From: a bacterium
GTDB taxonomy: Bacteria > Krumholzibacteriota > Krumholzibacteria > LZORAL124-64-63
Reading direction: 5' to 3'
Assembly (NCBI GenBank): GCA_021767885.1
Contig: JAASSM010000038.1
Span: forward strand, 1-8,895
DNA: 8,895 nt
The position numbers and the translations under genes are program-made. The notes under the pieces are model-generated. The model had not been told where the DNA came from and made no database searches. It was given only the letters and a program-made list of their open reading frames with translations. Below are positions 1-4,558 of the stretch, piece after piece (within the stretch, counting starts at the first letter, position 1; every line of letters starts with the position of its first letter).

Positions 1-841
1 GGCCGACGATGCGGAGCAGCCGCTCATCGCTGCCCTCCGCCAGTCGCGAGCCCTCGTGGCGCAGGGCGTCCAGATCGGCGGCATCCTGCGGGGCGCTGAG
101 GAAGCGGCCGGCGAGGAAATCGAAGTCGCCGGTGGCCAGGGCGGCCACCAGCGTGCAGGCGGCCTCGGGCGTGATGTCCAGCCCCTCTTCCAGGCGGCTT
201 CCCGTGTGGTCCATCCAGCGCCGACCGCGCTCGGTCTCCACGAACTGCGCGGTCATCCGCGTGCGGATCAGCCCCGGCGTCATGGCGAAGGCGTGGACGG
301 GCTCGCCCGCCGCGGCCAGCTCGAACTGCACGTTCTCCGTCAGGCGCATCACCGCCGTCTTGCTGGCGGCATAGGCCGACGCGTTGGGGAAGGGCGTGTG
401 CACGCCGCCGCCGACGAGATTGACCACCCGGCCGCCACCGCGCGCGATCATCGCGGGGATCGCCGCGCGACAACCATGGTAGACGCCCAGCACGTTGACC
501 GTCACGTCCTGCTGCCACTCGCGAGGGTCGGTCTGCCAGAGCGGACCGATGGCGGCCAGGGAGCCGGCGTTGTTGACCACCAGGTCCAGGCGATCCCAGC
601 GAGCGAGTGCCAGGTCCACCGCCTGCTGGACGTCATCGAAGTCCAGCACGTCGGTCAGGGCGATGGCGGCCTCGCCACCGGCGTCGGCGATGGCCTTGGC
701 CACCTCGCCCAGCTCATCGGCCGAGCGGGCGCAGAGCAGCACCCGCATCCCCTGGCCCGCGAGATGCTCCGCCATGGCGCGGCCGATGCCGCGGCCGGCG
801 CCGGTGATCAGGGCGACGTGTCCGGTGAGGTCGGTGCTCAT
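1..841 (-). CDS. SDR family NAD(P)-dependent oxidoreductase (3' end cut by window)
   Basis: Classical short-chain dehydrogenase/reductase, a cytosolic Rossmann-fold enzyme that oxidises or reduces a carbonyl/alcohol with NAD(P). The 280 residues visible start MSTDLTGHVALITGAG. Seen: the cofactor loop GAGRGIG (residues 14-20), NNAG (90-93), the structural Asn in VNVLG (N116), the active-site YAASK (Y157, K161) and the following PG (189-190). An Arg right after the second strand (LLCARS, R39) favours NADP(H) by family rules; this is inference. Odd: the usual catalytic Ser, 13-14 residues before Tyr, is replaced by Val-Gly (V143-G144 in NLVGGGV). The ATG at 839-841 has a GGAG six bases upstream. 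No stop is reached, but the length and the LLRIV ending suggest only a few residues are missing. It follows the propeller gene on the same strand after 168 bases, so it may be co-transcribed or have its own promoter. Substrate unknown. Confidence 0.93.
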   Translation of the reverse strand, partial: MSTDLTGHVALITGAGRGIGRAMAEHLAGQGMRVLLCARSADELGEVAKAIADAGGEAAIALTDVLDFDDVQQAVDLALARWDRLDLVVNNAGSLAAIGPLWQTDPREWQQDVTVNVLGVYHGCRAAIPAMIARGGGRVVNLVGGGVHTPFPNASAYAASKTAVMRLTENVQFELAAAGEPVHAFAMTPGLIRTRMTAQFVETERGRRWMDHTGSRLEEGLDITPEAACTLVAALATGDFDFLAGRFLSAPQDAADLDALRHEGSRLAEGSDERLLRIVG

Positions 842-894
842 GGAGGGCTCCGTTCGTGCTCCGGGGTTCGCAGGAGTTCGCGCGTCCACGTCCC

Positions 895-923
895 ACGCTA
901 GCGGCGCCGCGAACGGCCGGCAA
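895..923 (-). promoter_or_regulatory. weak candidate promoter for the SDR gene
   Basis: On the minus strand TTGCCG (918-923) and TAGCGT (895-900) are separated by exactly 17 bases, about 54 bases upstream of the SDR start codon. They match the housekeeping -35 and -10 boxes at 4/6 and 3/6. In a GC-rich genome such matches arise easily by chance, so this is only a candidate. Confidence 0.2.
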
Positions 924-962
924 CCGCGCGGCGATCAAGCGGCGTGGAACGCGGCCGGGGTC

Positions 963-986
963 GTCCCGGCGCCCGGCGGCCGGGAC
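963..986 (-). terminator. GC-rich hairpin downstream of the propeller gene
   Basis: GTCCCGGC (963-970) pairs perfectly with GCCGGGAC (979-986) around an 8-base loop, 24 bases past the stop codon of the secreted propeller gene. No T-tract follows on the minus strand, so it would be a U-less or attenuating terminator, or only an mRNA 3' stabiliser. It lies in the 168-base gap before the SDR gene. Confidence 0.4.
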
Positions 987-1009
987 CGCGGACGCCCCGG
1001 CGTGTAGAC

Positions 1010-2722
1010 CTAGCGGATCAACTGCACCTTGGCCACGTCCGTGACGGGGCCAGGGGCCGCGTCGGTGGCGAGGCGGCGGGCACGGATCAGGTACGTACCC
1101 GACGCCAGCGCGCGGCCGGCATCGTCGGTGCCCTGCCAGACCAGCGTGTGCAGGCCCGCGGCGAGGTGGCCGGCGATCAGCGTGGCGCGGCGGCGGCCGG
1201 CGACGTCGTAGGCCGCGACCTCCACCGGCCCTGACCGCTCCAGCCGGAGCGAGATGGTGGTCCGCGGATTGAAGGGGTTGGGCGCCACGCGGGTCATGCG
1301 GAGCGCGGCGGCCGCGCCCTGCGGTGCCGCGGTCGCATCCTCGGCCAGGCGGACCACCATCAGCTCGGCGGGCTGGGGCCCGGCACCGGTGAGGAAGAGA
1401 TCGCCGCCCGGACCGAGGGCCAGGCCGTGGCCCGCGTTGGCCCGGCCGGAGTCCAGGGCCAGCACGTCGTCGAGGTCGTCGCCACCGGCCTGCAGCCGGG
1501 CGGCGATGATGGCGGCGTCGCTGAACTCCACCTGCGGGAAGTCCGGCGAGACGCTGTAGCCGGCCAGGACCGGGCGTTCGGCCGCGTCGAGCACCAGCGC
1601 GCGGCAGACGTCGGTTTCGGTCCCGCCGAGGAACGTGCCGTAGGCCATGGCCCCGCCGTCGGGGACCAGACGGACGGCGAACATGTCGGGGCAGTTGTAA
1701 TCGCCGCCGAAGGGGATCTCGCAGCCGTCGATCTCGCCGACGAACTGGGGAGTGAAGGCGCCGGCGGTGACGGGGAAGTCGGGCGAACGGGTGGAGCCGG
1801 CCACCACCACCGAGCCGTCGGCCGCCACGGCCACGCCGCCGATCCGCTCGAGGTCTTGGCCGCCCAGGTAGGTGGAGGCCACCAGGCCGCTGCCGTCGGC
1901 GGCCACCCGCGCGATCACGCCGTCCTGGTAGCCAGCCAGCTCGGCCTGGAACGGGCCGTAGACACGGAAGTCCTCGCTGTCGGTGGTGCCGACCACGACC
2001 AGGTCGCCGCCCGGTGCGAGGGCGATGCCGGCCGCGGTGTCGTCGCCGGTGCCGCCGAGGTAGCTGCTGTGGACCAGGGCCCGACCGTCCGCGGTCAGGC
2101 GGGTGACGAAGAAGTCGCTGGTGTCGTAGGGGAAGCCCATCTTCTCGGGCTGGAAGGCGTCCTGCACCGGGAAGTCCGTGGACCACGTGGATCCCACCAG
2201 TCCGAGCGAGCCGTCACCGGCCACGGTCAGACCCATGGCCATGTCGGTGTACTCGCCGCCGAGCAGCGTGCTGTAGGCGAGGTCCCCGTCCGCGGGGTCG
2301 AGCCGCAGGAGGAACGCCTCGCGGAAGCCTCCGCTCTGTGGCTGCAGCGCGTCCACGGTCCGGGGGAAATCCGGGGAATCGGTCCAGCCGGCGAGCCAGA
2401 CCCCGCCGTCGGCACCGATGGCGATGCCCTCGGCCTGGTCATGATCGGTGCCCGCGATGACGCGTTCCCAGAGCACGTCGCCCGAGAGATCGAGCTTGAC
2501 CACGAGGATGGCGAGGGTGACGCCGTCGGGGTAGTGAGAGGCCACGGCGTAGGCGTTGCCGGCGCCGTCCACGGCCAGCTGCCGACCCGAGGCGAGGGTG
2601 TAGCCCGGGATGATGGTCTGGTACTCCACCTGCAGGGCGGCCGGGGCCGTGGCGGCGGTGACCAGGACGAGCAGGACGGCGATCAGGGGTCGCAGGCGCG
2701 GCCGGGAATGGTGGCGGGTCAT
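1010..2722 (-). CDS. Secreted SBBP-repeat beta-propeller protein with C-terminal FlgD-like/type-A sorting-type tail
   Basis: Unnamed 570-residue exported protein. Residues 1-30 form a signal peptide (several Arg, then LIAVLLVLVTAATAPA). The body carries about five repeats of the SBBP propeller type, each reading roughly GG-x-x-x-D-x-A-x-G-[IVL]-A ... DG ... V-x-G-x-T-x-S-x-DFP, at residues ~90-120, 155-185, 222-252, 287-317 and 366-396, with a degenerate sixth near 430-446. The C-terminus (~480-570) starts APNPFNPRTT and contains YDVAGRR and ASGTY, the FlgD-Ig-like fold used as an export/anchoring tail in FCB-type bacteria. Start: ATG at 2720-2722 with AAGGAGG (2730-2736) eight bases upstream. 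Its upstream neighbour is the divergent radical SAM gene. SBBP propellers are usually extracellular or surface proteins of unknown ligand, so no specific function can be given. The tail is clearly more diverged than those of the two other secreted proteins here. Confidence 0.9.
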   Translation of the reverse strand: MTRHHSRPRLRPLIAVLLVLVTAATAPAALQVEYQTIIPGYTLASGRQLAVDGAGNAYAVASHYPDGVTLAILVVKLDLSGDVLWERVIAGTDHDQAEGIAIGADGGVWLAGWTDSPDFPRTVDALQPQSGGFREAFLLRLDPADGDLAYSTLLGGEYTDMAMGLTVAGDGSLGLVGSTWSTDFPVQDAFQPEKMGFPYDTSDFFVTRLTADGRALVHSSYLGGTGDDTAAGIALAPGGDLVVVGTTDSEDFRVYGPFQAELAGYQDGVIARVAADGSGLVASTYLGGQDLERIGGVAVAADGSVVVAGSTRSPDFPVTAGAFTPQFVGEIDGCEIPFGGDYNCPDMFAVRLVPDGGAMAYGTFLGGTETDVCRALVLDAAERPVLAGYSVSPDFPQVEFSDAAIIAARLQAGGDDLDDVLALDSGRANAGHGLALGPGGDLFLTGAGPQPAELMVVRLAEDATAAPQGAAAALRMTRVAPNPFNPRTTISLRLERSGPVEVAAYDVAGRRRATLIAGHLAAGLHTLVWQGTDDAGRALASGTYLIRARRLATDAAPGPVTDVAKVQLIR

Positions 2723-2729
2723 GGGGCGG

Positions 2730-2736
2730 CCTCCTT
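2730..2736 (-). promoter_or_regulatory. Shine-Dalgarno of the propeller gene
   Basis: AAGGAGG on the minus strand, eight bases before the ATG at 2720-2722. It is a near-perfect anti-16S match and fixes the start, which also gives a proper signal peptide. Confidence 0.8.
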
Positions 2737-2765
2737 GCGGTGGCCGGTGCCGGGTCGGGGATCCG

Positions 2766-2777
2766 ACGACCGGTCGT
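2766..2777. repeat. 12-bp perfect palindrome in the divergent intergenic region
   Basis: ACGACCGGTCGT is fully self-complementary and lies about 30 bases upstream of the Shine-Dalgarno of the propeller gene, probably in its untranslated leader or promoter. It is a possible protein-binding site; nothing identifies the protein, and short GC palindromes are common by chance in such DNA. Confidence 0.35.
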
Positions 2778-2918
2778 TCGCCTCTGCGGCGACACGGAGC
2801 CGCCGGGAGGTGAGGTCGGGCGGGTCTCTCCTCTCCGTACGACGCCCCATACCCAACGTGACGGAGAAATCCTATCCTGCAAGTGCGCTTTCACGGGAAC
2901 GCCGCCAGATTGGAAGCA

Positions 2919-2941
2919 ATTCGCACACGAACGATTCGCAC
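2919..2941. repeat. Direct repeat ATTCGCAC, 15-bp period
   Basis: ATTCGCAC occurs at 2919-2926 and again at 2934-2941, 49 bases before the radical SAM start codon. The copies lie in the AT-richer part of the divergent region (about 2855-2945), where the promoters of both flanking genes are expected. I could not find a convincing -35/-10 pair for either gene in this region. A tandem operator is possible but unproven. Confidence 0.3.
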
Positions 2942-2943
2942 GC

Positions 2944-2966
2944 CGGCGGCCTGCGCAGGGCCGCCG
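2944..2966 (+). promoter_or_regulatory. Leader hairpin just before the radical SAM gene
   Basis: CGGCGGCC (2944-2951) can pair with GGCCGCCG (2959-2966), an 8-bp stem with a 7-base loop. The centre is also a 10-bp palindrome, CCTGCGCAGG (2950-2959). It ends nine bases before the Shine-Dalgarno, so it could affect translation initiation or be an operator. This is structure seen in the sequence only; no known riboswitch class is recognised. Confidence 0.3.
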
Positions 2967-2975
2967 CCGTCTTCC

Positions 2976-2982
2976 GAGGAGG
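2976..2982 (+). promoter_or_regulatory. Shine-Dalgarno deciding the GTG start of the radical SAM gene
   Basis: GAGGAGG lies seven bases upstream of the GTG at 2990-2992. The same frame is open much further upstream, so this site is what sets the start. An ATG at 2985 is in another frame and stops after two codons. Confidence 0.8.
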
Positions 2983-2989
2983 TGATGAC

Positions 2990-4384
2990 GTGACCACTCC
3001 GCGCATCGAACCGCGCAAGTATCGCCCCTATCAGCGGCGCGACATCGACGGCATCCCGCAGCTGCAAGCGCTGTCGTCGGAGCAGCTCCTGGACATGAAG
3101 GCCGTCTCGGCCGTCCTGCCCTTCCGCGTGAACTCCTACGTGGTGGAGGAGCTGATCGACTGGGACCGCGTCCCGGAGGATCCCATCTTCCAGCTCACCA
3201 TCCCGCAGCCCGGCATGCTCGAGCCCGACGACCTCGCCCGCATGCGCGAGCTGGTGGCGCGTGAGGCTCCCGCGGCAGAGGTCCAGACGGCGGCCCGCGA
3301 GATCCAGGCCGCCATGAACCCCCACCCCGCCGGCCAGCGCGAGTTGAACGTGCCCCGTCTGGACGGCCAGCCCCTGCCGGGCATGCAGCACAAGTACCGC
3401 GAGACGGTGCTCTTCTTCCCCGCCCTGGGCCAGACCTGCCACGCGTACTGCACCTACTGCTTCCGCTGGGCGCAGTTCGTGGGCGACGACGAGCTCCAGT
3501 TCGCCAGCCGCGAGGCGGACCAGCTGGTGGCCTACCTGAAGCAGCACCCCGAGGTGAGCGACGTCCTGATCACCGGCGGCGATCCGCTGACCATGAAGAC
3601 CCGGGTGCTCCGCCGCTACCTCGAGCCCCTGCTCGACCCGGCGCTGGAGTCGGTGACCAGCATCCGCCTGGGCACCAAGTCGCCCGCCTACTGGCCCTAC
3701 CGCTACGTGACCGACAAGGATGCGGACGACCTGCTGGCCCTCTTCGGCGAGATCCGCGACGCCGGCAAGCACCTGGCGATCATGGCCCATTACAGCCATC
3801 CGCGGGAGCTCGCCACGCCGGTGGCCCAGGTGGCCCTGCGGCGCATGCAGGCCGCTGGCGCCACCGTCCGCTGCCAGGCGCCCCTGATCCGCCACGTCAA
3901 CGACGACGCCGACGTCTGGGCCGACATGTGGCGCACCCAGGTCCGCCATGGTGCGGTGCCGTACTACATGTTCGTCGAGCGCGACACCGGCCCGAAGCAC
4001 TACTTCGAGGTGCCGCTGGCGCGCGGCCTGCAGATCTACCAGGGCGCCGTGCGGCAGGTCTCCGGTCTGGCCCGCACGGTGCGCGGCCCGAGCATGAGCG
4101 CCACGCCGGGCAAGGTCTGCGTGGATGGCGTCACCGAGATCGCCGGCGAACGGGTGTTCGCGCTGCGCTTCCTGCAGGGGCGCGACCCCGACTGGGTGGG
4201 CCGGCCGTTCTTCGCCCGGTACGACGACCAGGCCACCTGGCTGCACGACCTCGAGCCCGCGCTCGGCCGCGAGGAGTTCTTCTTCGAGCCGGGCCTGCGG
4301 ATCTTCACCGCCGGCGACCGCGCCGCCGCCCGCGGCGACCGGGACGAACCGGCCGATCGCCAGGCCGTGGCCGAGGCGTCCTGA
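2990..4384 (+). CDS. KamA-family radical SAM protein (lysine 2,3-aminomutase-like, substrate unknown)
   Basis: A 464-residue cytosolic enzyme of the KamA family: S-adenosylmethionine plus a [4Fe-4S] cluster make a radical, and pyridoxal phosphate carries an amino acid for a 1,2-amino shift. Seen: the cluster motif CHAYCTYC (C150, C154, C157) followed by F158-R159, where R159 matches the carboxylate-binding Arg of lysine 2,3-aminomutase; the SAM motif TGGDP (G196-D198); LIRHVNDD; PYYMF; and PGK with K375 as the likely PLP lysine. The lysine enzyme has an Asp seven residues before this Lys (VDAPGGGGK); here the stretch is SATPGK with no Asp, and the C-terminal zinc cysteines are absent. An extra C-terminal region follows (WVGRPFF, EEFFFEPG) and ends in a charged tail. 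The start is GTG at 2990. It is flanked by a divergent and a convergent gene, so probably monocistronic; no beta-lysine acetyltransferase is adjacent. Often annotated lysine 2,3-aminomutase, but that substrate is not supported here. Confidence 0.93.
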   Translation: MTTPRIEPRKYRPYQRRDIDGIPQLQALSSEQLLDMKAVSAVLPFRVNSYVVEELIDWDRVPEDPIFQLTIPQPGMLEPDDLARMRELVAREAPAAEVQTAAREIQAAMNPHPAGQRELNVPRLDGQPLPGMQHKYRETVLFFPALGQTCHAYCTYCFRWAQFVGDDELQFASREADQLVAYLKQHPEVSDVLITGGDPLTMKTRVLRRYLEPLLDPALESVTSIRLGTKSPAYWPYRYVTDKDADDLLALFGEIRDAGKHLAIMAHYSHPRELATPVAQVALRRMQAAGATVRCQAPLIRHVNDDADVWADMWRTQVRHGAVPYYMFVERDTGPKHYFEVPLARGLQIYQGAVRQVSGLARTVRGPSMSATPGKVCVDGVTEIAGERVFALRFLQGRDPDWVGRPFFARYDDQATWLHDLEPALGREEFFFEPGLRIFTAGDRAAARGDRDEPADRQAVAEAS

Positions 4385-4405
4385 GTCCAGCCCCTGGTCG
4401 TGCCC

Positions 4406-4456
4406 CGGTCCGACGGCCCGTGCGGTCCGATGATGGGCGCGGTCCGACGGACGGCG
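4406..4456. repeat. Three imperfect 17-bp tandem repeats
   Basis: CGGTCCGA begins at 4406, 4423 and 4440, giving three back-to-back 17-bp units. The first and third share CGGTCCGACGG; the remainder of each unit varies. The array begins 22 bases after the stop of the radical SAM gene, in the convergent intergenic region. It could be a small tandem duplication or a protein-binding array; no function can be assigned. Confidence 0.5.
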
Positions 4457-4472
4457 CAGCCGTCCCCCGAAC

Positions 4473-4515
4473 GACGAGCCGCCGGCGTCCCCACGGGACG
4501 CCGGCGGCGTTCGTC
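4473..4515. terminator. Probable bidirectional terminator, 14-bp perfect stem
   Basis: The arm 4478-4491 (GCCGCCGGCGTCCC) pairs without mismatch with 4495-4508 around the loop CAC. Five further pairs, GACGA (4473-4477) with TCGTC (4511-4515), extend it across a 2-base bulge. It sits between two converging genes, 93 bases past the radical SAM stop and 50 bases past the protease stop. There is no T-tract on either strand, as is common for very GC-rich terminators. Position and stem length make termination of both transcripts the best explanation. Confidence 0.7.
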
Positions 4516-4535
4516 CCGGTCCGGAGGCGGACCGG
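4516..4535 (-). terminator. Second hairpin downstream of the protease gene
   Basis: CCGGTCC (4516-4522) pairs perfectly with GGACCGG (4529-4535) around a 6-base loop, 23 bases after the protease stop. It directly abuts the long stem at 4473-4515, so minus-strand transcription meets two hairpins in a row. No T-tract follows. It could be an auxiliary terminator or 3' end protector. Confidence 0.4.
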
Positions 4536-4558
4536 AAGCGCAGACCAGCGGAGCGGCA

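Noticed and set aside
714..2186. A minus-strand open frame of 490 codons spanning the SDR start and the propeller gene
   Set aside because: It is a frame shadow of both genes: Arg/Gly-rich, without domains, and it ignores the good start of the SDR gene.
2873..2878. TATCCT as a -10 box for the radical SAM gene
   Set aside because: No acceptable -35 box lies 15-19 bases upstream; the opposite strand also gives no convincing pair.
1427..2989. Upstream extension of the radical SAM reading frame
   Set aside because: The frame is open far upstream but overlaps the propeller gene antisense and has no family similarity. The KamA homology begins just after the GTG at 2990, which has a strong Shine-Dalgarno.
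2891..4246. A minus-strand open frame opposite the radical SAM gene
   Set aside because: Antisense shadow; the plus-strand frame contains the CxxxCxxC cluster motif and PLP lysine in the right order.
2990..4384. Naming this gene kamA (lysine 2,3-aminomutase)
   Set aside because: The Asp before the PLP lysine is missing and no beta-lysine pathway partner is adjacent, so only the family is supported, not the substrate.
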